A DNA stretch of 64,000 nucleotides, from assembly GCF_008831285.2 (NCBI RefSeq), contig NC_045148.1:23192283-23256282 (forward strand), written 5' to 3'. The position numbers and the translations under genes were made by a program. Within the stretch, counting starts at the first letter, position 1. Every line of letters begins with the position of its first letter. The stretch is from Nymphaea colorata. Its lineage: Eukaryota > Streptophyta > Magnoliopsida > Nymphaeales > Nymphaeaceae. The notes under the pieces are model-generated. The model was not told the origin of the DNA. It was given only the letters and a program-made list of their open reading frames with translations, and ran no database searches. Below are positions 1-11,749 of the stretch, in pieces.

Positions 1-2
1 CA

Positions 3-140
3 TCGACTCTTGTGGTGGAAAAAGTGACACCAACATACAAGTTGAAGCCTAAAGCACCAGAAAAGCAGTCCTGGACCCCTTTTGCTCTGGTCTTCACTCA
101 AGCAGTGGGAATAGTCTCCCGGTCTCCCGAAACAAGCCGT
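3..140 (+). other. possible 3' coding remnant at the window edge
   Basis: One frame is open from the first bases to a TAG at 138-140 (about 45 codons, rich in Lys, Pro and Thr). The product is not recognised. The last part overlaps a motif (cccgaaacaagc) that recurs near 1680-1720 in a non-coding repeat, so the frame may be chance. It could be the end of an exon whose body lies left of the window. Confidence 0.15.
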
Positions 141-1435
141 TAGTTGAAAGTGTATTTTTTGTAATTTCATCAAAAGTCTAAAGTTGTTTTTGTAAAAGCT
201 TCATTCCTTTGCTTTTAAGGCACCGTGTCTAAGCTGAAGATGTTGTGGGTCAATACATGAAAGTGTATAGGATCAAGTTCAAGCTAAAACCTAAAGGGAA
301 TATCCAAATCAAGGTTTTGACTCAAATTATTATTCTTAATTAAGTGGTCTATATATATATATATATATAGGGGAAGTCAATGCTGCCAAATGCCATATGA
401 ATAAAATTTAGAAATTTGTTGCTAAAAAGTAAATAGTCATCCACCATAAATTTGGCACCGTTGTTTATTACTTGTTATTTTAATTAGTTGTACGTTCTTA
501 ATTTATGTCTTTTTCTTTTGAAATATATATTTTACCAATTTCATTTTGAAGCTTACACTTCACCTCGTGATGGGCTCAATGTCTTGCTTCTTGCCTTAAA
601 TTCCTTTAACAGCCAATTAAAGTTTTTCAAATTTTTTCTTTTTTTAATACTCGAATGATTGAATAAAAATCTCCAAATATGTCATGATCAAAAAATAGGT
701 TCAGGACAAAGGTTCAAATTTAAATTTATTGACACAAAATTAAGGGTCCTCTTGAAACCTTCCAACGAATTGTCTCGTGCTGAGTACGCTGAATTTAGTG
801 CGGAAGGGTCATATACATTTATGGCTCACTTACTCTCACATCCTCAATGTCAATGCTTGGAAGTTTGATAGAATTGGAAATGCTTGACGCTTATTGACTC
901 AATGCATATTGTTGGTGGGTATTTAAAAGAGGCCCAAGGAATTTTATCACCCACTTACTCACAATTAAAGTCTAGTAAAGGCATTGAAGGGAGTTTTTTA
1001 AACTAATTTGTTTGGGAACGGCAAGCTTTGAATCAATCTTTCTTGTTCCTTGTATGATAGTTTGTCCCATTTACCTACTTGTAACAAGCATTTGATGTCA
1101 TGTTAACCAGGGACAGAGCCAGGATTTTTTTAGGGGTGGACCGAATAGTCCAACCTTTGGATCTGGGTAGGGCCACACTGAATTCAAATCCAAACAAGAC
1201 ATGGTGCAACTAACAATTTTTCATTTTTCAATGTATTTTTTTTTTCAATTGGCTGGGGTGGGGTCATGGCCCAGGTGCCCCCCCCCCTCCCTCTGCCCCT
1301 GATGTTGGCACAATGCAATGGATTCTAGCACCATTCATTCAATTTGGTGAAATGGTGAGAAAATCATTTTTACGGCTGTTCTACTCAAGTTATAACACCC
1401 ACCACCTGCGCGGTCCAATATCATAGTTGGGTTGA
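110..1435 (+). repeat. diverged tandem non-coding repeat, copy A
   Basis: Copy A aligns by eye with 1675-2140 (copy B, covering only its first third) and 7597-8475 (copy C). Shared landmarks in order are 'aacctaaagggaa', 'gtcaatgctgcca', 'ttagaaatttgttg', 'ggattctagcac' and 'ttataacacccacc'. No coding capacity is seen. Copy A holds a MITE at 1108-1301 that copy C lacks. The origin is unknown; it may be a long intergenic unit duplicated with neighbouring genes. Confidence 0.75.
1108..1301. mobile_element. hAT-type MITE, 194 bp, with 8-bp target duplication
   Basis: The element starts CAGGGACAGAG and ends CTCTGCCCCTG, giving terminal inverted repeats that match at 10 of 11 positions. It is flanked by 8-bp repeats, ATGTTAAC (1100-1107) and ATGTTGGC (1302-1309), the TSD length typical of hAT transposons. 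The sister repeat at 8300-8400 carries the same flanks with a single ATGTTGGC (8339-8346) and no insertion, which is an empty site. The interior has poly-T and poly-C runs and no ORF, so it is non-autonomous. Confidence 0.85.
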
Positions 1436-1674
1436 AACCCCCACCTTTCCCCCCATCCTCTTAAGGTACAGGCCTGCTTTGTGCTATCAAATCATAAACC
1501 TAATTTTGTGAAATTAATTCATTATTCATAGGACAAGTTGAATCCGTGATCGAGCAATATCTCATCCAAAAGGTTTATTGTTCTGACTTAGCATAAGGCT
1601 GGACATAGCTAAATACATGGGAATTGTACAAAAATTTGTTCATTCTTTGACGGATGACAAAAACATGCTACTGT

Positions 1675-1938
1675 TCTCTCCGAAAACAAGCTGTTAAGGG
1701 TCTCCCACTCTCCCAAAACAAGCTGTTAAGTGAAGGCCTATTTTTTGTAATTTCATCGAAGTCAAACTTATTTTTGTTAAAGTTTCATTTCTTTGCCTTT
1801 AAGGCACCATGTCTAAGTTGATGATGTTGTCGGGTCAATACATGCCAGAGTAGAAAATCCAAGTTCAAGCTCAAACCTAAAGGGAATATCCAAATCAAGG
1901 TTCAGACACAAATTATTATTTTTACTTACGTGGTCTCA

Positions 1939-2020
<82 letters not shown>

Positions 2021-2140
2021 GTAGATATAGAGAGAGAGAGAGAGAGGGAGACACACACACAAAAGAAATGTCAATGCTGTCAGATGCTAGATAATTGACG
2101 TATGAATAACATTTAGAAATTTATTGCTAAAAGTAAATGG
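1675..2140 (+). repeat. diverged tandem repeat, copy B (partial), interrupted by (AT)n
   Basis: It corresponds to copy A 110-440, sharing 'aacaagctgttaag', 'aaggcaccatgtctaag' and 'aaacctaaagggaatatcc'. A long AT/AG microsatellite expansion sits where copy A has a short 'atatatat' run (351-368). Confidence 0.7.
1939..2050. repeat. (AT)n-(AG)n-(AC)n compound microsatellite
   Basis: About 80 bp of nearly pure AT dinucleotides is followed by AG repeats near 2031-2046 and a short AC run. Copy A of the surrounding repeat has only about 18 bp of AT here, so the tract expanded after duplication. Confidence 0.9.
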
Positions 2141-3316
2141 TCATATATTTACATATGAAAGATATATGCCAAAACCAATATGAATCTGCCAATTTAAATC
2201 ACATAGGTCAGTTTGATGAACGATTGAAGGATGTCACTGCCAGGGGTTTGTTCTAAAATATTCTCAATAATTTGAGAATTATATTTTCATTAATTTTTTA
2301 AATGTTATCATTTTTTTAACATAAGTTTTTTAATACGCCTATGCAACCAGTTTTCACAGCATGGCACACATATTCCCTGAATTTTTTTTATGCCAACGGT
2401 TTTTAGAACACTGTGTTCCATGCTACATCCTAATGACTTGAACCATTGACGTGTTTATTTTATTAATGTTGATTCTTCAAAATCTAACAATCCAACTTCT
2501 CTCTTTTTTTTCCCTTTTCTTAGTGAATTTTTTGGGAACAACAAAAAAATGACAATAATACTAGCGCCATGACATTGAAAAAAGAACACCTAAGCTTAAA
2601 GAAACTTTTGGTCAACGATCTTATTAACTTGATCTGCAGTTATGTAAAATAAAAAATAAAAAATATTTCACCAATTCTTTATAAGGCATCTTTTCTAAAA
2701 TTGCACTTCTTAAAAGATATAAAAAGATATAAAAAGGTTTTTGTTCTTCATTAGTTTTTATATTCTTCCATTCATTTTTTCCAAACATTGTTTATTGTTT
2801 CCTGTTTTTTGTTTTTTTCTTTTTTCTTTTTTGCTGTTTTGCATCTAAATCATTTACACCAAATTGGCAGCACACATTGCTAACTCGATTCAGAAACTGG
2901 CTCCTTCAACACAGTGATCAGACCATGAGGCAGTCTTGAATGTTTGATTGCTCCAACAATAAGGTAGGGAACATCTGGGCGTATGTTGCTTGTATTACAA
3001 TATATGGGGACTAGTTCCCGGGCTGCACAAGAGGAGTCGAGCTCAAGCTTGAGCTCGGTCTGCTTCAGCTCAAGTCGGCTCACATGTTGTTGGCTCACAA
3101 GCTGGCTCAAGCTCAAGTAAAGCAGTACTGAGCTTGACTCGTTGAAGTTCATTTACCAACTCCCCATTTGATCTGATTTATTTCCTTCATTGTAAGTTGG
3201 AAACAGACAAAAAAAAGATAAGCTAGATAAAGTTTTTATTTTTAATTAATTTTTATATATATTCTTCCATTCATTTTGCTCAAAAATTGAACTAATTAAG
3301 TTTTTTTTACTGATTG

Positions 3317-3414
3317 GCATCTAAATCATTTAGATTATCGGATTGGCCCATTCACCAAATGGCAGTGCAATCCAATAATCTAATAATCTAAATGATTTAG
3401 ATGCAAATAAGCTT
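3317..3414. mobile_element. hairpin MITE-like element
   Basis: The left arm begins GCATCTAAATCATTTAGATT and the right arm ends in its reverse complement, with about 30-bp arms around a short loop. A related sequence at about 2840-2870 starts with the same words but lacks the palindromic part, so the hairpin may be an insertion or local rearrangement. No clear target-site duplication is visible. Confidence 0.5.
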
Positions 3415-3599
3415 AAAAAAAATATTGAAAACTCAAATTTGCTTTCAGAAAAATGAAATATAAAAATCACTCTAAGAATAAAAAGAAAATTTTTATCACT
3501 GTAAAATTGAAAATGAAAAAAAGTAATACCATGTGTAGATGCACATAACTTTTTCTAATATTTGGCTAACCATGAAATATAGTAGTTGCACATGTAAAT

Positions 3600-4260
3600 A
3601 TGGTCACAACAAATGTAATTTTTTTTTACAAAATCCATGTTAAAAATATGAAAAATAAGTTCAAAGAAAATGGCAAAACAAAAAACGTGTTATTCCTCGT
3701 TTTCTCTTTTTTTCCTGTTTTTAAATGTCAAATTGTTTGTTTCTATTTTTCAATTGTATTTGTTGCTTATTTACTAATTTTTTTATGTTGTCTTATCAGT
3801 TTCTCATTTATATTATTTTCCCCTAACATTTAAGATATTTATTTTTAAAAAAATTACCATATTTTTCGTTTTTTTAAGGTTGCTGTATTATACATAAAAA
3901 ACCTCACTTTTTAAAAAATAAAAATGATATTCATGACAATGGTTGAAACCTAATTTTGGGCATATAGAAAAAAAAGGTCAAATGGACAGCTTTTGATTTG
4001 AGATTGAATAGACTTGAAAAGTGGCAAAGCTAAATAAGTTAGGGGCTACCAAGAAAAGGCCCAGCCGTGCCGCCGGATTTGGAAATGTGAAGCAATGTGT
4101 TCCGAAGGAGTAGATGAGTCTTCTAGATTTTAAGAAAGTAAATGACATATTTTCCAAAAGAGAATATATGCATAAATTGAAAGACCTTTAATTCCTATTC
4201 ATGCATGCAGGCATGGCTACCTCCCGTACGTCACCTCAGCCACATGTAATGTACAACCAT
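3600..4260 (+). pseudogene. remnant of an LRR-RLK promoter and start region
   Basis: This stretch is a diverged direct copy of the region before and across the start of the LRR-RLK at 28 kb (about 27990-28420). The order of shared words is the same: the thymine-rich block with 'tgtcaaa', 'taccata', 'aaacctc' and 'gaacatggt'-like words, ending at a start-like sequence (ATG at 4213) whose codons read Met-Ala-Thr-Ser-Arg-Thr-Ser-Pro-Gln-Pro, close to the RLK Met-Thr-Thr-Thr-Tyr-Pro-Ser-Pro-Gln-Pro. The similarity stops soon after, before any LRR. It is a 5'-end relic of another family member. Confidence 0.6.

Positions 4261-4262
<2 letters not shown>

Positions 4263-4303
<41 letters not shown>
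4263..4303. repeat. (TA)n microsatellite
   Basis: About 40 bp of uninterrupted TA dinucleotide lies directly after the RLK 5' remnant. Confidence 0.9.
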
Positions 4304-4305
<2 letters not shown>

Positions 4306-5004
4306 AACCTAGGAAAAAGACCCAAATTTTGACTTCTCCATAGATTTTAAGAAATGTTCACAATTTCTTTTGTTTTATTTTTTGTTTTGCAAAATTTTGG
4401 CCATTAATTGGGTTGCAAGGCGGTGTCTTTACCCATTTCCTATTTAGGGCTGCCGTTGTTCATGGTCCCTCTTCGTGTTCAATATTGTGATCCTTTAAAG
4501 GAAAACATCGGGAAGAAACTATCGCTATGGAAAAGCAGATTGCTCTCTCTTTCGGGTGGAGCAATCATATTTTAGGATGAGATATTTTGTGATTCCAAAT
4601 TCTGTTGTAGGAGATATCTCAAGAATATGTGCATGTTTTTTCTAGGGAGTCCAAGAAGGAAGTAAGAGACTTCATGCTATCAGCTGGCATCAATTGTGGC
4701 CGAAGAGGGAGCAGATTTTGTCAATTTGTGGTCATTTAATTCTGACTGTCTTCTATATCTAGCTAAAAGCTCTATGTTAGGAACCGCTTTATGTACTGCT
4801 TATGTAGTTGAAATAAAATAGTTGGATTGTGACAGTCTTTGGACTTGCAGAAAAATTTCAAATATCTTTTACCTTTTACCTACATTTCTTTTACCTTTTA
4901 CCTTTTTGTTGTTTTCCATTGTTTATATGGCCTCAACCTAACCAGCCACATACATTTTAAGGGTTTGTATAGGGAGAGTGAGTTGCATGCATCAGTCGCA
5001 CATG

Positions 5005-5240
5005 AGGATGTCAATGGATCAGATTCGGACCAGATATTCATCTGAATTACTTTTAAAAATCGGATATGGTATGCAATTTAACATCCAATTGAGAAAATCA
5101 GATCAGATTCAGATTTAAGAAATAACATCTGATCGGATATGGATTCGGTTTTAAATAAATATCCGATCGGATACTAACGATCTTAACAGGTATATCCGAA
5201 TTCGAACTATAACCTGATATCCGAAACATTGAGCCTTAAT
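5005..5240 (+). repeat. dispersed 'GGATxxGGAT' interspersed repeat, member 1
   Basis: It starts near 'gatgtcaatggatcagattcgg' and continues as imperfect repeats of gatcgga/ggatatc/attcgg. The same texture, beginning or ending at 'tgtcaatggatc' or its complement, recurs at about 10825-11240, 40850-41060, 45595-45960, 52210-52600 and 61085-61330. The family is non-coding and AT-rich. Confidence 0.5.
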
Positions 5241-5244
5241 ATCT

Positions 5245-5930
5245 GAATCGAAAGCTGTCTAGGTTTTGAAGTTGCAACCTACGACAATTGTAACATAATA
5301 ACACAAGATGAGTATAAATATTATATATAGTATAATCCGACTAAGAGCTAATGACTTCCATAGAGTTGCATATAATAATATTGTTATATAAATCATATAC
5401 ATCATTTAACTTAAAATATTTAAAACTATATTACATAAAACTAATTAATTAATTAAATAATACTATGTTTAGTTAAAATTTTTGGTGTAGTCAATCAAAC
5501 TACTATCGTTAAGGAATCAACTAAGTTAGATATCTTAAATAATATATTTATTTAATTGAAAATAATAAAGAAAACTTCACTCAGAAATTCAACAAAATGG
5601 AAATTTAAAAAAATAGGAAAAAAACACTTTTAAAGATATAAATTTTCTAATGGACGGTTATGTCAAATTAGTTCCAAGAATAGCTATATTATGTATTTAA
5701 AAAATGACAGGTTTCAAAAAAAAAATATTGGCATGTACGTCACTCACGTATGAAAAAAAGTTGATAGCGAAAAATATACTTTTTTTAAAAAACCAACTTC
5801 AATGAAAATATGTATAAATAGAAAATATTCAATGCATTATAATGTTCATTATAATAATAGAAATGTAGGTAATCAATAGTGTTGGAAAGTGTCATGGATA
5901 GCTAGCAGCCAGCTCATCAAATTCAACCGC
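5245..5930. other. AT-rich intergenic stretch, nothing recognised
   Basis: Very AT-rich sequence with homopolymer runs. No ORF with family resemblance and no repeat structure beyond short AT runs was seen. Confidence 0.6.
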
Positions 5931-5938
5931 ATGTAGGG

Positions 5939-7010
5939 GATGGAAGACAAACTAAGTTTTGGCTGGACAATTGGGGTTGGGGGCTTTTGTCTTCTATAAG
6001 TAGATCAAGAAGACAAATAATGCAGATGCCAAGACTCGAGAATGATGAAGATGATCCCTTATGGGTCCTAAACATATAAAAATAATGCAGATTATGGACT
6101 TTTATGAGGAGATTAGAGAGGAGGCCAATTTTAAAATGGCGAAAGTCCCTGTGGTCCTGTTTCCTGTCATTAGAAGGTAGATTGTTGACGCAGGATAGGG
6201 TTAAACCCTTTGGAATATCTATGGTCAGTAGATATGTCCTTTGTAAAAAAGAGGAGGATGAGTCTCCATCTCACCTGTGTATAAGTTGTGAGTTCTCTTC
6301 TTATGTGAAGAAATCTCTGGAAAGAAAATTTAATATCTGTATTCCCTCTTTTAATTCGATAAAGGAAGAGTATGAGTGGTGGAGATTGAACCATTTTGGC
6401 AGTAGTCGGGTAAAGAAATGCTGGCGTCTCTATTTCCCGATGATAATCTGGATGATTTGGAAAGAGAGAAATGAGAGGGTGCATACTAATTCTGAAAGGG
6501 ATAGAAGATATATATTTTATACTCTGGAAAGATTGCTATTTGATAACTGAAAATGCAGGATGGATGCAAAAGCATAGACGAGAGATGGGACTGTGGTTTT
6601 GGTCAGGTATTCGACCAGATCAAGGAAAAGTGTCCTTTTATCGAAATGGATTACAGAAAGTGGCCATTGTTATGCGTTCTAGAGAACAGGGGATAAGGAG
6701 AAAAGGGCTCCGCGTTGCAGTGAGCCGTCTTGCATGGTCTGCAGAATAATTTTTGGGAGTTGTCTTTAATAAATTTCTCAGTCCATGCCAGAGAGTTTGC
6801 TTTATCTCTGTCCTAGTGGTGACCTCATTGATGTGCCTTTTTCCCCTATTCCGGTAAATTGTTTAAGATGGTAATCTTTAAAGTTTTCTTATTCATTTTT
6901 TTGGCTCCCTACTGCCTTCTGCAGGCTACTTGAGGTTTTTACCTGATGGTTTCCTTATGTTTTTTTGTTTCTTTACTGTAGCTCCAATTATTTTTCCTTT
7001 CGTAATAAAA
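5939..7010 (+). pseudogene. LINE (L1-type) ORF2 C-terminal end with zf-RVT domain
   Basis: Non-LTR retrotransposon 3' end. The first part reads D-G-R-Q-T-K-F-W-L-D-N-W-G, the usual LINE linker before the terminal domain, then meets stop codons near 6077. From 6104 the same frame reads the reverse-transcriptase zinc-binding domain: 'GRLLTQDR', then a Cys/His cluster (C, then HLCISC, around residues 47-62 of that segment), then 'IIWMIWKERNERV'. These are conserved landmarks of plant LINE ORF2 C-termini. The frame ends at 6550. A T-rich 3' UTR and 'aataaaag' near 7003-7010 follow. The upstream endonuclease and RT are missing, so this is a 5'-truncated copy, as usual for LINEs. Confidence 0.8.
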
Positions 7011-7019
7011 GGGAGGGGA

Positions 7020-7596
7020 CCCTACACCCCAGTAGAGTTTGCATTGGAACGACGTTTCTGGAATGATAATTTCTTAGCAACTTCCCTTCAAGTTCAGCTT
7101 AATAGTTAATTCTGAAGTTTCCTTGAAAAAAAGGCATACCCAAATAAGTTGCGAGGAGATTGCCCTTCTTTTATGTCCATCTCAAGTGGGCTCATCTTCG
7201 TGCAAAGAAACAATTACAGACTTAAGAGGATTAATAAATAACCCTGCTTTTTGTGACCCAATGGTTCAATTATTGTTGTTCATATCATGGTCTCACAGTG
7301 TGTATAATGTATGTTTGTACGAACATATAAAATCCGTGCTGGGATGCTCAATGCAAAAGCAGATCAGGGGGCTTGAAGCTTGCTCACGGTAAATTAAGGT
7401 GAAAAGTAATTTAGAGAGTTTAATGTTTCCAAAACCTTCTTTAAAATAAAGACTGCTGCATATTTTAATTTGGAAGGGCATTTTTTTGTCTTCCTACTTT
7501 GTCATGTGGACGCATTTACTGTTATCTGGCACCTGACCAATTGACCTGATCATTTACGATCTGTTGCCTTAGCATGTGGAAGAACAACTTGTGATA
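7020..7596. other. intergenic, nothing recognised
   Basis: Contains a short frame at 7123-7392 with no family resemblance and ordinary AT-rich sequence. I see no repeat or site here that I can support. Confidence 0.5.
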
Positions 7597-8475
7597 GAGT
7601 ACAGGATCCAACTTCAAGATAAAACCTAAAGGGAACATCCACATCAAGGTTTGGACTCAAACAATTATTGTTAATTAGGTGGCCTAGTATATAAATAGGA
7701 AAAGTCAATGCTGCCAGATTGCAGATAATTGTTGTATGGTTAAACTTTAGAAATTTGTTGGTAAAAGTAAAATTTCGTCCACCATAAATTTGACATTCTT
7801 CTTTAGTACTTATCATTTTAACTAGTTCTTCTTCTTCACTTTTTGTCCTTTCGTAATCTTGCCAATTTCATTTTGAAACTTACATTTCACTTTGTCATAG
7901 GTTAAATATATATGTTTTGCTTCCAGCCTTAAACGCCTTTAACAGTCAATTAAAGTGTTTGATTCTTTATCCTTTTTTAATATCCAAAAGTTGGAAGAAA
8001 AATGTCAAAAGATGTCATGATCAAAAGCTAGGCTCAGGAATAAGCTTCAAGTTTAAATATATTGGTACAAAATTACCAAAGAATTGACTCGTGCAGAGTA
8101 AGCTCGATAGAATTCGAAATGCTTGACGTTTAGTGACTCAAATGCATATTTCTGGTGGGCATTTAGCTGAGTCCCCAAGGAATTTAATCCTCCAACTACT
8201 CACATTTGAAGACCAAGAAAGGCATTGAAGAGATTTATTAACTAATTTATTTGGGCACCATAAGTATTGAATCGATTTATCATGTTCTTTTTATAGCAGT
8301 GTGTCACATTGAACTACTTGTAACCAGCATTTGCTGTCATGTTGGCAGAATGCAGTGGATTCTAGCACAATTCCATTAATTTGGTGAAATGGTGAGAAAA
8401 TAATTTTTATGGCTGCTCTAATCAAGTTATAACACCCACCAAATGACTTTATGGGCTCCAATATCATAGTTGGGT
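7597..8475 (+). repeat. diverged tandem non-coding repeat, copy C (carries MITE empty site)
   Basis: Aligns with copy A (262-1435) through 'aacctaaagggaa', 'gtcaatgctgccag', 'gaattgactcgtgc' and 'ggtgaaatggtgagaaaat'. It carries the unoccupied target ATGTTGGC at 8339-8346 where copy A has the hAT MITE. Confidence 0.75.
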
Positions 8476-8479
8476 GAGC

Positions 8480-10170
8480 AGGAGGATATATGATAGATTT
8501 AAGAAGTCTGGTATCAAATTTTACAAAAAAATAAACAGTTGAGAAGTCAATCAGATTCTGTTCGAATCCACTGCCATCTATGCTGGATCCAGTGGCAATT
8601 TCTGATTTTTGATGCAAAACATGAGTTTTTTAATTACAAAAAAAATGGGGCATTTGTGCAGAAACATATTAAGGCTGTGTTTAGGATGATTTGGAAACCA
8701 GACTCCACGGAAATTGATCCACATTAGGTTTCCCCATGTGGAAGCATCGTCAATCAGTTCATGGACATCCATGAGAAGGAATCGACGTCCTTTTATAGAT
8801 TCTCATGGCTATGTAACACTTACTTGATTAGTATATTTCCGCTATCATGTTTTCATTATGCCAGATTTCAACTTTTTCTTCCGTTTTTCTAATTTCTCTT
8901 TATCAATTAATGTTCTAGCCCATCAATATTTAGATGGTCTAGGCCGACGATAGGGAAATGTAAAGTAGCATATTTGGGCACCACACGCTTTGGATTGATC
9001 TCTCATTTTCCTTCTGGTTGTCACATTTGATTAGGTAGTATCTGATAGCCTTCGTTCTGAGTCTGCATTGTAAAATCCTCAGTCTTAACATGTAAAAAGT
9101 CGGATGGGGGGTGTTCAAGCTTAAATTAATATATTAGAAATCCTGGTGACCTCAGATCACTGTGGATATCAAATATGCGGTGAAACAAATACACCCTTTA
9201 GTTCCAATGGCATTTAACGTGAGGAACAATAAGCATGGTTCTATCTGATCAAGAGATAAATTATCTTAATAAAAATTAAATTCTTTTGGAAATTTTTGTC
9301 ACTTTATTTTTCAAGTTGTAGGAGTCTCAAGTCTACTACTTTGGAACACATTACTTCACATTTTCAAATCAAGTGGCACCTTAAGTCTTATTTCCCATTA
9401 CTACTTTTCAACCCTATTCAATCACAAATCAAAGTTGCAGATATGGTTTCCATTTTTTAAATCACAAATCATATAATACGGTGAGCATGGAACAAAAAGG
9501 AAAAAAATGGTAAATTTTAAAAAAAGATAAAAAAACTTAATAATTAGGAGAAAAAAAGATAAATTTACCAAAAATTCATCCACTCGTATCTGATCTTTAC
9601 AACGTCCCAATCACACTCTGATTGGCAGCTGCCTTGAACGTCTATTGGTTCAAAACAGGATAGGAAATGGTTGATGTACATCGATGCTACATACTAGTAT
9701 CATTTAATTGATGTGCCAAGCAATCTTATGGTCATGAACAATTAGCAATGTCCTTTTGTAGATTCTCTTCTTCCAGGAAATTGCACCTTCATTTTTTGTT
9801 TCATTCAAGTTGTTGGAAGATTCAAGTCTACTATTCTTTAAAAGAAAGTGATATCGTTTGTTATTTCCACACTCGGTGCCTTTGTCTTGGCTGGTGACAT
9901 CAATGGATCCTTCTCTAATTCGTAGGTCTTCTTATTTCCACATCACCGGCTTGCTTGGCACGGAAGATTACATCGACAAGTATTTTTTTAGCAGCCGTTA
10001 CCGTATCAAAATATTTCCAATATTTGGTTCTATTTCTGCCAGGTTTCTACTCTATCCTGTGAAAGTCCAACAAAGAGATATATCCAACAAACAAATATTG
10101 TATATCTAAAGATAAGTTGGTTCAGCTGTTTTGGTTCTTTTTAATGAAAGAACAGGTTCTTCCTAACGGT
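8480..10170. other. intergenic with weak repeat echoes
   Basis: No gene is recognised. The stretch at about 9860-10000 (fragments such as 'tcttcttatttccacat' and 'ttacatcgacaag') is a diverged direct match to 12185-12275, which belongs to the inverted RLK-upstream copy. The words around 9420 ('caatcacaaatcaaagttg') recur near 11657. A 'catgtggaag.atcgtcaatca' word at 8736 recurs at 13451. Confidence 0.5.
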
Positions 10171-10180
10171 TGAAATAAAT

Positions 10181-10405
10181 CCTGTGGGGCGTAGAGTAGC
10201 TAGTTAGACTCACGGAGTGGTGAAAAGTCGGTCATCAGTTTGATTCCCATGGGCACTACTATTTTGGACTGTCAGCTGTGGGTGCACAACGCTTCGTTGA
10301 CGGGTGTTCTGCTCTCCACCTTTTTTGGAGTCCTGAACCCAGCCTAGGGGTAGGGGAAAAGGGAAGGGGATTTTGGGCTCTTCGGCGTATCTCTCCCTAT
10401 GGGGC
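10181..10405 (+). mobile_element. tRNA-derived SINE, 225 bp, with 10-bp TSD
   Basis: Flanked by identical 10-bp direct repeats TGAAATAAAT (10171-10180 and 10406-10415). The 5' part contains an RNA polymerase III A-box-like word TAGCTAGTTAGA (10197-10208) and a B-box-like word GTTTGATTC (10238-10246) spaced as in tRNA genes. The body is GC-richer than its surroundings and non-coding. The 3' tail is not a clear poly-A, which some plant SINE families also lack. Family assignment is not possible from sequence alone. Confidence 0.65.
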
Positions 10406-10824
10406 TGAAATAAATTTATCTTGACAAAAAGTTAATAAACATAATAGTAGTGCCATTGGCCGAGAGCTCTATGCTATCCTAAGCTAAAAGAGAAGAATTA
10501 GGAGTACCACGTTTTTAGTATTTAGGTTGGATCTTTATTGAATTAATTCACTCAGATATATATCAGACTCAGATTTGAGTTTGGTTATAAAACTGCATAC
10601 CTGGCCGAACTTAGCTTCATCGGTGAATGCATCAATATTTTTTTCCTAGATCCAACTAAACCCTATTAAATTGCATTCTAATCACTGATTTCCATGGGTA
10701 ACTATCAATTTACCAGTTCCTTAGAGCCTCCTTTAAAGCGCGACATCTCCATTTTTTGCTGTTGGTGTAAGAATTTTTTTTTCATATATCCGAAAGGTCA
10801 TATAGAGCCAATTCCTCCCAAATT

Positions 10825-11240
10825 AGGGTTGTCAACATATCTAATTGTAATTGGATATCCAATCAAATCAGTGCAAAAAAAACAGGATATGGAAAAAAAT
10901 TTAACATCCGATTAAGAAATTGGATCGGATTCGGGTTTAAGAAACGACATCTGACTAGCCTCTGATTCGGATTTGGATCTACATATATATCCAACTGGAT
11001 TCGGATTCAGATTCAGATCCGGACTGGATTTAATTTTAAATAAAAATCTTATATTCGATGCTCTTACATTTTGAAGTTCAGCCAGATTTGATTCAAAGTT
11101 CAAATTCGGATTGTGATATTGCATTTTAGATTCATTGTTTGTATTTGAAATCATAAGTTGAATATGGATATGTGAATTTCCAAAAAAAAAAAAGATATAA
11201 TTGAGGATGTATCCAATTTGAATATGATCCATTAACATCC
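10825..11240 (+). repeat. dispersed 'GGATxxGGAT' repeat, member 2
   Basis: Runs from 'tgtcaacatatctaattg' through repeated gattcgg/ggatttgg/ccgga units to 'gatccattaacatccc', the mirror of the 5' motif 'gatgtcaatggatc' of other members. No coding sequence is convincing; the 114-codon minus frame over it is an effect of the repeat. Confidence 0.5.
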
Positions 11241-11749
11241 CTACAACCAACTCCAATCCCAGAACTCCAGAAAGATAATAAATAACAACGATACAAACCC
11301 CTCAAATAATGTGTTCTTTGTAAAGGAGCAAATTTTCAAAAGCATCAACACATAAAATCAAGAAATCTTAAGGCTATAGTTGGCAAATACCCACATCAGC
11401 CCACATGTACCTTCGCCGCACATTCAGATTCGTGGTCAATATACAAATCAATTGCTCTATGATCGGACAAGTTGAATATAAAACATGCATCTCATTTGGG
11501 CAACAATAACTCGAACAGTAGCTTCCTGTAACGTCTATCTTCCTGTTTGATACACTTCTCTCTTTCTCTCTGGCCTTCTTTTCTTGTGCTTTTTAGTTGT
11601 GTGTTTCTTGGCTGCCCTTATCTTATTTTCCTTTATCAGTTTTCCACTCCATTCAGTCCCAAATCAAAGTTGTGGATTTGAACATTTTTTTTTAAGATTC
11701 CCAAAGCTGGGCTTTGTAGAATTTGGAAGAAGCATAGTCACAAAGATTG

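Noticed and set aside
7123-7392. 89-codon plus frame
   Set aside because: No family resemblance, and an overlapping open frame on the other strand.
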